From Tetragonia tetragonoides (taxonomy: Eukaryota > Streptophyta > Magnoliopsida > Caryophyllales > Aizoaceae): a DNA stretch of 64,000 nucleotides. The translations under genes were made by a program, and so were the position numbers. The notes beneath the pieces are model-generated. The model was not told where the DNA came from. It worked only from the letters and a program-made list of their open reading frames with translations, and made no database searches. Shown one piece after another: positions 46,744 through 59,633 of the stretch (within the stretch, counting starts at the first letter, position 1; each line of letters starts with the position of its first letter). Location of the stretch: positions 41,042,766 to 41,106,765 of the forward strand of contig CM076147.1 of the NCBI GenBank assembly GCA_038025085.1, read 5' to 3'.

Positions 46744-49654
46744 CTACAGTACGTAAGGTAATGCAGGCGTTACCTTCGAACCAACGGATGCGATTCGGCC
46801 AATTTTGTTTTCTAACTTCAGTTTTGGTATTTTCTGATCTGATACTCGTGCAATAGGTAACAGGTCTCCTTTGACATTAGATCTTTCACTCAAGTTCATT
46901 CTTCCTCTCATGTTCTCTTTCCCACTGCAAGTTAATCTGCTGGACTGGATACTGCTCCCTAAGTTGCCCTTGACACCTCGGGGTTTGACTGCTGGCTGAT
47001 TTGGAAACCTTTTCTGGATCGTCTGAATCAAAACCTACACAACAACACAAGTTAATTTAAGCCTGTCAGTGTCACATTAAACTCTGACGTCTTGCAAATT
47101 TGCGACCAGTAAAATCCAAATTAACATGTATGTAGAACATAAAAGAAGCCAAGAGGACTGGAGACAGATTAGAGTTAAGATAAGGGGACTCTGATTAAAT
47201 ATGTTCGAACATGAATTCTAATGAATCAAGTTTATATTTGACCAAGATTTGAACTAATGGTGAATAAAACACTTCTTTCAGGCCTTCAAGCAGGGTTTGG
47301 GTGTTTGGGGGGGGGGGGGGGGGGCAAGGGTTGAGCAACACTAGCTGCATCGAGAACTTCTGTGGCATGACAAATGACCTGCACCGATATATTTTTTTCG
47401 AGAGAAAATTACTAGTTTGAATGTCTCTAAGGAATTCTATTTCTACCTACATCTCACTCACCTTTGACTTTGGAGCTTCCTGGCTAGTGGATGCTGCAGA
47501 AGCGTCTCAATATTGTATCCTAGAACTAAAAGCATTCCTAGTGCAAAGAGACGCCTTTGTTATATTAGAGGCTTTTACTTTCGTTTTAACTGGTTGCTCT
47601 AACTTCATGATATTCCTCACGTTGAGATTTCTGTCATTATTCAGTTTCAAACCAGCTGTCTTTTTCTTGACCTGCAGTCTTGGATTTGGCTTTCCAGATG
47701 AAGATTTACAACTTTTCAACTCTCTATGTACATTTATCTCTGCTTTCACTTGTCTTTGAAGATCAGGCTTTTCCACTACTGCAGGTGCCTTGCTTTTTAT
47801 ATCACATCCAAGATTAGATGAGCCTACACTGGACTTGCCAGAAGAAGATTTGCTGCCTTTTGCTTGTCTATTTACATATATCTGTGCTTTCACTTGTCTT
47901 TGGTGAATATGCTCATGCAGCACTGCAGGTGCCTTGCTCGTTATATCACATCCAAATTTTGAAGAGCCCGCACTGGACTTGCCAGAAGAAGATTTACGGC
48001 CTTTCGACTCCCTATGTACATTTATCTCTGCTTTCACCTGTCTTTGAAGATCGGGTTTTTTAACTACTGCAGGTGCCTTGTTCATATCACATCCAAGACT
48101 ACAAGAGTCTACACTGGACTTGCCACAAGAAGATTTACGGCCTTTTAATTCTCTGTCATCATATACCTCAACCCTCAATGCCGGTCTTGTCGCACGACTT
48201 TTTCTGAGTTTAGACTGTAAAGCATTCAAGAGCCCATTTGTTTGACCCAATGCCTCTTTGGATACCTCCAAAACCTTTAAATGTTGTTGCTGACCACTTT
48301 CCGCCGTTACCGCGCTTGTTGAAACTCTTTCACTTGTACTTACTGACTGAGAATCCGAAACACCCCTTGTATCTGTGTCATCCCCCATACCTTGAGAAGA
48401 ATCTGAGAGAATCGTAGTACAACTATTGTTGCAAAGCATACTGGTGATTGACCCAGAAGCCCCACTATGATTTCCACCACTTAGTTTACTTACCTGACTT
48501 GAATCTTTATCAGATGTTGAAATCCTACAGCCCAAATCACTCACTGGATGACTCTTGTTTAATGAAACCCCACCATTCCTTACCCAGTTCCTACTATAAT
48601 CTTTGCCCCTTGACTTTGATACAGAAGAAGGAAGCTTTGGAGACAACACTCCTTGCAGGTTGATGTTCAAGAAATCGCTCCCCATGTCCGAATGAGAAAA
48701 AGCAGATCTTAATTGGCGTGCAGAACGTTGGTGGAACCTGAAAATAAAGCCAACTCCCACAAGTAAATTACATAACCTGAAACGATCCCACCCAGAGCTA
48801 CAAATACTAAAAAGTACGCCATTGGAAGGGTACATACGGGTGATTTGTGTGGAACCATGGATCATCACTGCAAAATGACAAGGATGTACACCAATTATTC
48901 AAGAGGAGTTTACGCTGTCACTCAAGTTCTAGATATACACTAAACCATAAGCAAACTACATGTTCTTAAACAGGAGAAACTCACTTGTCTTCTGCCATCA
49001 GCATTGGCTCCAAAGTAAGATCAGCCCACATAGGTGCTTCAATCTCCTCCTATATAATTATGCACAACAAACGCGGACGTTTTAAAATCCCCAACTAATT
49101 TAATTACAGAATCCTTTCAAATTAGTGGACACAAACTTCTACTTTGACACTTATTCAACATCTCTCTGATACTGAGTTAGACATGAAACAACCAAAGTTG
49201 AACTAAGATAATGCAATACAATCTTTAAACTCATTTTCTACATTTCATCACAGCAGCTACAAATTGCATAGAAGAAATACCCACTAAACAATGCAGTTCA
49301 AGAACCAATAATAAGATAATCAACAGCCCAGAAAAGCAAGAAACACTAACAAATTGAAAAGGGAAAAAAGTGCCCAGATACTAAATCAGCATAACAAGGA
49401 AAAAGAAAACGCAATCAACTGAACCCACATATATTACCAAAACCTCAACTTACCCAATTTCAACATCATAGCATAAAAACCCTAAGAACCCAAAATTGAT
49501 ATCCCCAAAATAAATAATACCCCACAATTCTTGGAAGAGAGAGAAATACCAGAAAAGCCCAGTGATCGACTTCCATATAGCTTCTTCTGTTGCCCCCTTT
49601 TCCATTTTCATTTTCGCCATTTTCTTTGACCTTGGCCTTCTTCTGATCCATCAT
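46744..49654 (-). CDS. Uncharacterised plant protein with 48-residue repeats and an in-frame TGA
   Basis: Exons: 49654-49550, 49049-48985, 48867-48838, 48737-47462 and 47034 to 46774 or 46744. Phases agree throughout. The N-terminal part reads DHWAFL, EEIEAPMWADLTLE and DDPWFHTNHPFHQRSARQLRSAF, a conserved-looking acidic/aromatic block. The middle is Ser/Lys-rich and contains three to four copies of a 47-48 residue repeat (core KGRKSSSGKSS, GCDI, KAPAVV, LQRQVKAEINV; about 47660-48170). TGA at 47509-47507 ends the frame after 476 residues, yet the same frame then runs 15 more codons to an excellent GTGAGT donor and continues in phase through an 87-codon exon (VLIQTIQKRFPNQP). Either the protein is truncated or the stop is recent. 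No enzymatic motif. Lys/Ser repeats suggest a nuclear or chromosome-associated role, which is speculative. The 3' end is uncertain. Confidence 0.7.
47660..48170 (-). repeat. Coding tandem repeat, 141-144 bp units
   Basis: The landmark (plus strand) GGACTTGCCAGAAGAAGATT and variants recurs with spacings of 144, 144 and 141 bp, in frame, giving 48-, 48- and 47-residue protein repeats. The outermost unit is partial. Confidence 0.85.
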
Positions 49655-51526
49655 CGCTTATATTCTTCGAATTTCATCAAACCCTAAAAACTAATTTCTT
49701 TGCAATTTTAATTGCTCATGAATTGCAAAATGCTGGAAATCTTCCTATTCTCTACTTGATTGAAGACAAGCAACTCACTTGGAAGTAAACTAAAGAGACT
49801 CGAGAAAAAGGAGAGGAAGGGGTTGGGGGGCAAACGACGTCGTTTTGGGTTGACGAGAAAACTTTAATTGCACACGTGTAGGGTGAGGATGATTGTCATT
49901 TATTCGACCGTTGAAAACTTGAAATACTTCAAATACTTTAGTCTTAATTGCAAGGAGCTTGCTTCGTAAGCTAAAGTTCCAAACATGACTTTGGTCTTTC
50001 CGTCTTTGGCGCCCGTCCCTAAAGTTTATTCCTTCGTACGCTAAATATTTATACTGTGCTCTACATAGGTATATAATCCACCTATTAAACCATTTTACAA
50101 GGGGTATTATCTTAAATACTCTAATAAGGAGTATAAAGATATGAAAGACAAGATCGTCTACAAGGTTCGAATACCCCCTCTCCATATTATATGTATATTG
50201 TAATGGTCTTTGTGTCTCATCTGAACTAAAAACAAACTTCTCTACTCAAATCATGTACCGATTGGTGTCAATCATTGCTCACCATGGATCTCTATTTGGT
50301 AAACACGATGTGCTTTGTTTATGTAATCATCATTCCAGATTTACAGGTAATGTTGCTTTCTTATCACCCTTTGATCTTATTTTATCATGACGCTCACAAA
50401 TGCTTATTACTTCTTTTTATTTATTAATGATGTTTGTTCCTAACAAAAATTAAATTAATAAATAAATAAATCAGCAAATCTTTTAAATAAAAAAACTATC
50501 AAGCACTTGAGATTTTAACAATTCCAGGCAACTTTTTAAATTGTTTTCTTATACATCAATTTCAGAATGTTATTTTCTTATACATCAATTTCAAAATATT
50601 CAAATGTGAAAGACTCTTGTTTTCAGTCTTTTACATTAGTACTTTACTCCCTTCATGAATAAGTGTCACAATTGAGTTTTTAATGCCAACTTCAAATATT
50701 ACTCCGAGTTTATTAAGAATTTTACTCTGATTCACAACATGAAAATCATGTTTATCTACACATCAAAAATTAGTTTCATAAGTAACAAATAATTTTACTA
50801 ATTTTGTTTTTTGAGCTAAACGCATAGTCAATGTTTGAATGGAAACTCCAACAGAAGACTTACTTGCAAACATAGGAAGCATACTGCATACCTGTTTGTT
50901 TGGCCTCTAATTTGTATCAACAATTGGCTTAAATTTGGCTTGTCCCTTTATGTGCTTATTGTTGCCTACAACTTCTATCATCATTTGGCTTTTGCTTTCA
51001 TCTGCCTGCTGTAATCACTATTGTATTTCATTTTATTTCTTATTTGCCCATCTACTATTGCATTCATTTGTTTGGAATTGGCATATGTTAAATCTTTCTT
51101 GATGCATTTAACTGCATTTGTTTTGGCATCACCATATGTGCCATTTTAGGAGAAGCAGAAACAGGCAAAACTAAGATCAAGAACATGATTTTCTTTTTTC
51201 CTCTGAATCAGATTAATGTTCTATTACAAAGGCAGCACCCACAAACATCAGCATTAGAATTTAGAACCAAAGAACTCCACAATTTACAACCAAATTACAC
51301 CTACACACACAAACCCCCACCCCGAAACCCTTTTTTCAAAGTTTTCCCTCACACTAAGAAGTACCAGTCCAACTACTAAGTAGCATCAATGGCGTAGCAT
51401 CAATGGCTGGTTAAAAACTTACAACACATGATACAAACCAAACCAAGTCCTAAAACAGAAGAAGGTTAACATTAAATGGCTACAAGGCTGTGGTCTTTAC
51501 TACAAACTAAAACTAACTTTCACCAC
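49655..51526. other. Upstream region of the repeat-protein gene and spacer
   Basis: AT-rich, without a supported gene. The right end (about 51180-51526) is probably 3' UTR of the HMGA gene. Confidence 0.45.
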
Positions 51527-54123
51527 CTAGTTTGAACCTCCTTCCAATGCTGTTTGAGGCTTGGCCTTTGGAGGCCTTCCCCTTGGCCTCCCGGTTTTTG
51601 TGCCTACTGGTACTGGGCTTGATGCACCATCAACACTGCCATCAGTGTTTTCAGGATGAGATGCTTTCTTCTTTTTTACGGGAACGTTATCAGCTGCAGC
51701 ATCCCCTGGAGCAGGGCCATCCCCTGGACCATACTCATCCTTTCTTGGCCGCCCCCTGGGCCTAGCTGGGCTAGAAGTCGGCACCCCTGGCTCCTTCGGC
51801 TTTGGAGGCCTGCCACGTCCACGCCGGATGAAATCTGGGCTGGGTTTCATGTAATTGTTCTTCCAGAAAATCAGCTCCCCAGTGTCTTTCATCCTGTTCA
51901 AGTGGTGTCGTAGCAGTGTTGTGTGTCCTGCAGGCAGGTTCTGGTACTTTGATTCAATGTATTTTGAAATAGAGGTCTTGTTTGAACCCATTTTCTCATT
52001 TAAAGCATCTAATGCAGCTATAATCATCTGCCAAGTCAGTTAAAAGATCATATGAACTTCTGTCATCACAAAAACACACTACAATAATCCCCCTCATGTA
52101 GTTAGGAGATTATCAAGATCAACTGCAAGAGGCATGTGAGCATGTGTACAAAATCTAAATGGGCGAAGGCCATTAAATCATCTGAACTTTCTTTTCAAAT
52201 AACGCTTATGGCAAAGAAAAGACTATATCACCTAATTACTCTTTTCCAAAAAGATACTCCTAGGAGGCCAAGAAAGGATGAGACATATAAGAACACTCAG
52301 CCTCAGCAAAAAGGCTGTTAGCTAAATTCTGAGACAGTTCCTACACATTAAACCCTAGATCCCAAGACAGAACCACTACAGCTCAAGAAGACCATAAAAC
52401 TATGACAACATTGACAGAAATAAATCACCCACAACAATGCAATTACCAAGTTAAGCGCCACATGGTCAATCAAATATGCAAAAGTTTACGTTAGGCCAGG
52501 ATACGAAGGAAAAAAACCAATTTATTATCAGATTGACAATATGGAAGGGTAAATGATGTTTGAATGAAAGGCCACAGTGCCAAGTATACCCTATACATTT
52601 CTCATACTTCGATAAGCAGCCACATCTCAGATTGTCACCCCGCTTTATCCACAATTGAAAAGCAAATGGTGTAGGCGCCAGGGCATGTGTAAGAGAGGGG
52701 TGATCATTTGCCTATTATTCGAAGCTAAAACCTGAAAATATTGGAGCTAGTATTAAGAGGTGCCAACTTGTCAAAATCTATGCATTCAAGAAGCTCATAT
52801 GGCGGTTTCGGTCCTTTCACAAACACTTTGAAACACATTACTTCCACTGAGAACAAAACTCCTTGCAATCCCAAAGTGACAAAAACCCACTTACCCCATA
52901 TGCATCAAACTAAACGAATCACGTCATGAGAATAGCTCACGTTAGCAATAATTCTCTACAGTCCGGTCTCCAGCAGAGCAACAATGTATTAACTTCTCTT
53001 TCCCAATTATATATCCTCTCAGCCTGATGCCTATGATTGAACTCAAACCATGTCCTTAGTCTAGGCACAGTCCTTAGAATCAAGCTAACTCAACTTGCAA
53101 CTCTATGAAACAGCTCATTGCCTTACCTTATTTCCCTCCTGTACCTCACCCGAATCGCTCTCATTGCTACTTGAGGGGGTCTTGGGAGGTCAAAATGTAC
53201 GCAACTCGACTCCCAACTAGTCAAATCTGACAAATAGGTTTGTTTTCCGAACACCCATCTACTAGTCTAGCACAATTCTCCAACAATTTACTTATTATAT
53301 AATCCACCATTCAAAACCTAACAAGGCTACTAACAGCTTCAGCATTTGAAGTTTTGAACTGTGACAATCATATTGCTGGACATTCATCTTTATATTGAGA
53401 AATAAATTCTTGTATGATTCATTTCCATAAACTACTAGTAAACATTACTAACACATTCAATTCACCTTAGATCACAACAAAAAGCATCATAAATTACCCA
53501 AATAATGAAAAAGGAAACAAAAAACAGCTCATGAGAATTAAAAAGCAGTTACATTTGCTGGAAAGAACAATGCAAGGATGGCAGTAAAATTAAAAACCAT
53601 AAAACCCCAAAAAGGAAATAATAATTAAAGAAGAAACTAGAGAGTAGAGAGGGAGCCTTTTTGGTTACATACAGCTGGCCACCATAAACACCTATATAAA
53701 TAATCAGCTAAAAATAAATAAATAAATAAAGTCATGCAATACTAAAGCAAACATATCAGTTAACATAAAATATATTTGCCCATCTCAAAAAAAAAATAAA
53801 TTAAAAGAAGGCCATGAATCAAACCCTAACATGCGTTTCCAGTGTACTAACTAACCCTCCTCTGTAATTTCTGCCGCATTTTTGTTCCCAAAATTTTATC
53901 TTTTTCCCCTTTTAGCATACCCTATTACAGGAGAAAACTAATTTTTTACAAAAATGAGGACTAATTTGGGTTAAATCGATCAAAAGGGGACAATTAGAGC
54001 TCAACAAGACAGAAAAACAGAAAAGATGAGGAAGGAGAGAGAGAGAGAGAGAGAGGAAAAATTGTTTACCTCAGGATATGGAGGGAGAGAGTGAGGTAGT
54101 TTATTGATATCTTCAGTGGCCAT
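51527..54123 (-). CDS. HMGA-type chromatin protein: linker-histone fold plus three AT-hooks (184 aa)
   Basis: Exon 1 is 54123-54070 (18 codons, MATEDINKLPHSLPPYPE) and exon 2 is 52027-51527, phase 0, with a 2-kb intron. Residues 14-80 form an H1/H5 winged-helix domain (YPEMIIAALDALNEKMGSNK, then SKYIES, LLRHHLNRMKDTGEL). Three AT-hooks follow: RGRGRPPK (87-94), RPRGRPRK (107-114) and GRPRGRPPK (164-172), with a KKKK cluster at 136-139 as a likely nuclear signal. This is the plant HMGA (HMG-I/Y-like) layout; the Arabidopsis protein has four hooks. These proteins bind the minor groove of AT-rich DNA and assist transcription. The start is supported by the usual split of the histone fold after PPYPE. 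Confidence 0.95.
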
Positions 54124-54250
54124 TGAATTGAAGTTTGGTGGGTTGATGTTGTTGTTGACAAGGTGAGGTGAAGAGAGAGAAACAGACCCCACCACAAGTG
54201 TAAGAGAAAACAAAGAAAGTTTTTATGTGAGTGGTGAATCAAGAAAGTGC

Positions 54251-54252
<2 letters not shown>

Positions 54253-54295
<43 letters not shown>
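54253..54295. repeat. (GA)n microsatellite upstream of the HMGA gene
   Basis: About 21 GA units, 130 bp upstream of the HMGA ATG on the gene's minus strand (CT as read in the gene direction). It lies in the 5' UTR or core promoter. A shorter GA run lies just inside intron 1 (54038-54054). Confidence 0.9.
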
Positions 54296-54299
<4 letters not shown>

Positions 54300-54515
54300 G
54301 CTAGTCTACTACTGTTGATGTTTTGGAGGGTAAGGACTGGACAGGAATCATGGGAATGAGAAGGTTTTTTTTTTAGTTAAGAAGGGAGAAATGAAAAACA
54401 GTGATGAGTTGTGATTTAAAGACATGGAAAAAGATTAAAAGAATTGCTGGCTGGGGACTTGAGGTTGGGGGGTAGTGGTGATTTGTTTCTTTTTGCTCTC
54501 CTTTTTTTTATATAG

Positions 54516-54546
<31 letters not shown>

Positions 54547-56254
54547 GTTGGTCATCTACGGCTAGGAGGGTTTGAGCAGGCTGTTATCTGAGGGTTGTTA
54601 TTTTTCCTTACCATGGATTGATCTGGATCAATGACGTGGCATGTGGAGAAGCTGGTCAAAGGTTGAAATTATTATTTTTTAATTTAATGGATATGACCTT
54701 TAAAAAAAAAATATGAAAAAATGAGAAGTTATGAAGAGCTTCTCTTAAGGCGCACTTTAAGTTCTAACACGTTTTTATAGATGATAGAAACCTTCTAATG
54801 TCAATGATTAAGGAGTGAATTTGCCATGGAATGTCAATCTCTCCTCACATGGCCTTGATCACAATCTGATTATCCCCTTCAATATCGATTACCGTGTCAC
54901 TTAGATCACTAGCCTTCTTCATCGTATCCCTCAGTGTCGTAACTTTTGCAACTAAAATAAAAGTTTTTTTTTTTTTTCCAATCGCTCTTGCCCTCGCCTA
55001 CAAGGAAGTCCCCTTCATTCCAAATCGTTATTGTTTCTTACTCGGTAATAGGTATGACCTACTAAGTAGTATAATTTAATTTAATTCACATTAATGATAT
55101 CCACTATTGGGCGTATTAATTATTCCCCATGCTTGCTTTTGGCATAAGAGAGTATATAATAATTTAAGTATAACTACATATCTTGTAGCTACAACTACAC
55201 CTAATTTTATGAAGTTATACATATTATCTTTCCCTTGTAGTTTCAGGTATAGTTAATTTATTCGCTTTTCGAATCAACTTTTACTTATTTTTACTAAAGT
55301 TGAAATTAAGTTAACTTCCGCAATCCATTGTCACCCAGGTGAAATTATGCCGAAAGTTTTGTGTCAGCTAAGTGAGATAGTTAAACCACATATAATCTAA
55401 AAATAATACTCGAAACCTCGGAGAATAACCTAAGTGAAATTATTCTCAAATAAATAAATAAAAATACCCAGTTGCAAGACAAAACCCAAAATGAGTCAAA
55501 CAATGTGATTACAAATTGGCAGTAAAATTAAAACTCAATTGAATAAAAAATCAACTTAAAAGATTTTTTTTAAACACCTAAGAAAAAAATGAACGATATT
55601 CTCACCATGGTCAAGGGCCGCTCAAATCAGCTTTGCGCCTCTGCCTCTACCTTCTCTCTCCTTTTCCAACGAGATGAGATCCTTCCTATCAATCTCTTCC
55701 ATACATTAACGATCATTAATTAATTAATTTTTTTTATTTTTAAAAAAGTGTAGTTTGGTTTTTGTCAAACCTTGAAGAGATAATTTTTTATCAACTTGGA
55801 AAGGGCCTCACTCTCATCTCTTCAAAGACAAAAAAGAATGAAAAAAAAAAGAAGCAAAGGAGTGCAACCGTGCAAGGTATTTTATTACTCATTCCATTTC
55901 AGTTTTCAAAAATCTACTTTTCATTTGACTTTTTAGAATCTTTAAGATGACACTTTGACAATAAATAATTATAATCTTATAACTATAAAAATTAATGTGA
56001 TATTTTGAAAATAAAATGAAAAATGAATCTAATAAATAACATTTTTATTTTGTGAAACAAATACTTTGAACTCAAAAGGTGAAACGAAAATGAGTTTTTT
56101 TTTGTACAAGTAAATGAAAAGAATTGAGAAAGTAAGTAAGTATTATCTTTTATTTGATAACGGAAACCCGGGCTGTTTCAAGGGCCCACGTAATAAAATT
56201 GCGCCCTTAAAACACATTTCCTCGAACAATTTCTTGAAATAAGACTACTATACA
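54296..56254. other. Spacer upstream of the HMGA gene
   Basis: AT-rich, with a poly-T tract (about 54518-54543). No gene or recognised repeat. Confidence 0.45.
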
Positions 56255-57182
56255 AAGTAATACCCAGATTATATTCGAAGTAGATGTCTACCTAGGAACG
56301 GGCTTAAACGATTCACATCTTTTTTTTCTTTTTTACACTGACAACCATCTAGTCGCTATCAATAACAGACAGCGAGTTTAGGCTGCAAAATAGCATCCAT
56401 AATCCACAGATTTTTTTTGCTCTTTGGCCAAAATTACAATTTCCGCTGTAAACTGTAATCCATCTAGATAAATTCGAATATGTCAATACATATGGAAAAG
56501 ACGTTGATAAACGAGAGAGTGAAGGGCGGTGACAGTGGCGTCGTGAGGGACAAATGAGCCAGAAAGCAAAGGAATTTGTAAGCCGACGGCCTATTCAGAC
56601 CACTGGTGGTGGTGGCGTGGTGAAGTACCACTGATGGTAACCGCCGTTGAGGGAGGGCCAACAAGGTGCAGGTGGTCAATAGTGCGGCAGAGGGGCTGTG
56701 TAAATAGAAGAGAGAGAATTGAATGAGAGAGATAATTGAATGAGTAGATACCCGAGCAAGTCGCCGTTCAAGATTGCGACTTTATACGGCAGAAGTCGCT
56801 TCTGAAAACAGCGGGTTTCCGAAATCCAAAGAAGTCGCTATTCAGGAGAACGACTTTATTGCGCATAAGTCGCTGACGAAAATAGCGTCTTTGCAAAACT
56901 CTAAAAAGTCGCCGTCGAAGATAGCGAATTCAATCGGTGTAAGTGGGTAATTCGTTTAGCATCTATGGTCCCAATGAAGTCGCCACTTCGCGTAGCGACT
57001 TTATAGGGTTGAAGTCGCTGTCGATAGTCGCTGTCATCGACAGCGGCTTCGTGTATCCGAGGAAGTCCCCGTTTTGGATAGCGGCTTCATGCGGAAGAAG
57101 TCGTTGGTCACAATAGCGACTTTTTGTTTTCAACCGCAATAAAAATGCGAAATTGTAATCCAGCATAAAGTGGGTATTACTT
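56255..57182. repeat. Array of GTCGC/GCGAC short hairpins between 12-bp inverted repeats
   Basis: AAGTAATACCCA at 56255-56266 and its exact complement at 57171-57182 bound the block. From about 56755 to 57125 many copies of AAGTCGC, AGTCGCT, TAGCGACTT and AGCGGCTTC alternate in both orientations with spacings of about 25-35 bp, so adjacent words can pair as hairpins. The left part (56340-56460) has sparser copies. Arrays like this are typical of subterminal regions of CACTA/EnSpm-type transposons, but no CACTA terminus was found. Confidence 0.6.
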
Positions 57183-58028
57183 CCCAGGAAATCATTTAAA
57201 TTTCCTCATCTTCACTTCCAGTGTTGCCGGCGCCGTGCTTCTTCCAGTCCTATACCTCTCTCTCTCTCTCTCTCTCTCTCTGTGTCTCAGGTTAGGCCTC
57301 CAAATAAAGTGCCTCTTTTTTCATTAGTGATGCCCACTATTTTGCTCTCTTTCTCAGAATTGTGTTTACTTTGTTCGTTTCAATAAATTTTGATGTGTGT
57401 TGTTTCTTTTTTGTGTTAAATGCAATCTCCTTTCACAATATGTGCTTCTTCAGTCAATTCTGTTCTAGATCAAACTAATGTAACCCAACCATGAACTAGT
57501 TTATTGAATTTTGAGTCTAAATCACACGTAGCATAACAATCAGAGGGAGAAAGAAAAAAATAATTCTGAGATTTTTTTTCCTTTACAAATTTGTTTCCTA
57601 AATTCCTATGTTCCCTTTTTTTTTTTTTTTTTTTTTTTTTTTGGGTGTGGATGGATCATGTTTATTGCTGATTGTACTATTATTGAACTAAATTACCCAC
57701 CTAGTACAAATTTGAAGTGCACTTTATAATCAAATCAAAATATGCTCCCTAATAATTGGTTTGTTTTAGAATTAACGATGTTATGAATTGCTAGGCGGGA
57801 TACTTACTGGGTTGTTGTTGTTGTTGTTGTTGTTGTTGTCGTCGATGTTAAGAATTGCAATTATTTGATGCTGCTAGTAAATGAAATTGATTTGTTAACA
57901 TTAGTTCATGAAGTAGTGATAGTGTCCATGATCATTTTGCTAATAAGTAAAAATAAATATGCAGGTAGATAATCCATAATATACTTGGGAGCTCACTTGA
58001 GTATATTATTTTCTTCAACCCAGCATCA
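57183..58028. other. Spacer / 5' region of the first DUF295 gene
   Basis: A CT microsatellite (about 57258-57281), a poly-T tract (about 57609-57642) and a GTT repeat (57811-57838). It may include 5' UTR introns of the next gene (GTCTCAG|GTTAGG at 57290 looks like a splice donor). Confidence 0.4.
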
Positions 58029-59571
58029 ATGAAAGAAATGGAGGGTAATGATCCACATTGCCTTCCACCTTCAACTCAGGCACCATGGCTTCTATACACA
58101 CATGGTAAAAGAAGGTCTAAATATACTCAAACTTTCTGCACAATATCACCCTTAGCTTGCCCCCCAACAACAAATCCTATGTCAAGAGAATCCCTCAGCT
58201 GCATGACAAGTGCATAATTGATTCCTCTAATGGCTGGCTAATCTTAAGGGATATGGAGGACAACACCATTTTTTCTCTCTTAAACCTCGCTTCCCTTCGA
58301 ACCATCAACCTCCCCCCCCCCCCACTAGACGCGCTGGATGGGAGAGATATTACCACCTCATTATGACGATGATGATGATGATGATAGTGTTGTTGATAGT
58401 GATAGTGTGGTATTTATGTTTGCCGATACCTTGTATGGTAACGGCGGTATGGCTTTCTCTTGCCCACCTGGGGCGAACAATTGCAAATGGGCTCTTAGAA
58501 GGACAGAGGTCCGTGGTACAAACATACGAATAGCAAAAACCATTACTTGCAATGGTGTCATATATGGTTTGGCTTCTATATATATTAGTGATGGTGAGTG
58601 GAGCCCATCATGTTTAGTTGTTATTGAGGTTGCCAACAATGCCGATGATGCTGGTGATTTGAATCACCCACTCATTGTAAGGGCTTTTGACCTAAAGCTT
58701 TCTAGAGAGCGTCATTATTGTATCTCAATTATGTCTAGCTAGGGGTGAGTTCTTGGTTGAATCTTCTGGTCAAGTTTACTTTGTTAATGTATTTTATCAA
58801 GGAGTAGATGAAAGCAGGCAGATATTTGAAGTTGGTGTTTCAGAATTGAATTTGTGCTCCATGAAACTCGACAGAGTCGAGTCCTTGGAGGATCGTGCCT
58901 TCTTTGTGGGGCGTAGAGGTTGCTCATGGTGTCGTGGAAGTACCAATCCTGAACGTGGAGGCATTGAAGCAAATTGTGTATATATCGTTCACTCGCGTGA
59001 TAATAGTCTATGTCTATTCAGGCTAAAAGATTATAGCATAACTCATTTGTCTCCCTGCTCAAACTTGCGAGCACCTCGTTGCTCTCCAACTTGGGTCATG
59101 TCACTGCCTCCCAAGGTCAGTAGCTTTTTATTTTATGGAACCATATATATGGTAGTCTAATTGTTGTTATGATGTGTCTCATCTCCAGTCAGTAGATAGA
59201 ATTTATACATAATTACAAATGAAGTGCACTTGTTTGATGTTAAGAATGCATGACATTTTGTTCGAGTGAGTCACTGCAGCACTCTTGAAGGGTGGGAAGG
59301 CGTACACATCAACCCAGCATGCTAGTCTCCCATCATATTAAAGACCTGTGAAGAGACTATTAAGGTGTAAAATCATTTATGAGAAAACAATTTTCAAACA
59401 TGAAACTTTAACATCTCAGATTAAGATGGGCAAAGTTTTTCTAAACAACTAAAACTTTTTCCGCTCCTAGAAGTTACTGAGTAACCTATGCATGATCATG
59501 ATGTCATTATAGACAGGATCATTTTCGTTAACAAATTACTAATGCAGGCTTTTACTGGAGCATTTCTATAA
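58029..59571 (+). pseudogene. DUF295 (F-box-associated) protein gene with frame changes
   Basis: Reading from the ATG at 58029, frames switch three times: frame A to about 58150 (PWLLYTHGKRRSKYTQTF), frame B about 58160-58320 (SYVKRIPQLHDKCIIDSSNGWLILRD, TINLPPPP), frame A again about 58338-58740 (ASIYISDGEW), and frame C from about 58738 (EFLVESSGQVYFVN, SLEDRAFFVGRRG, NCVYIVHSRD). The block order GWLIL, LP, LVESSG, L.D.A.F.G, N.VY is that of the DUF295 beta-propeller domain often found behind an F-box. There is no F-box here. The second switch coincides with a C13 tract (58311-58323). A CCCAAG|GTCAGT donor at 59115 and an acceptor at 59547 would add a short last exon ending TAA at 59569. 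It is probably a pseudogene; unannotated introns cannot be excluded for the first switch. Confidence 0.7.
58311..58323. repeat. Poly-C tract at a frame change in the DUF295 gene
   Basis: About 13 C in a row within the coding region, encoding prolines, next to the place where the frame must change. Confidence 0.85.
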
Positions 59572-59633
59572 GCTTAGTGTAGAAACAGGATTCTTCGAGA
59601 AGGTATGTGAGGCAATACAATATCAAGCGTTGG

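Noticed and set aside
49790..50185. 131-codon minus-strand frame upstream of the repeat-protein gene
   Set aside because: No recognisable domain or plausible start context; it probably reads promoter DNA.
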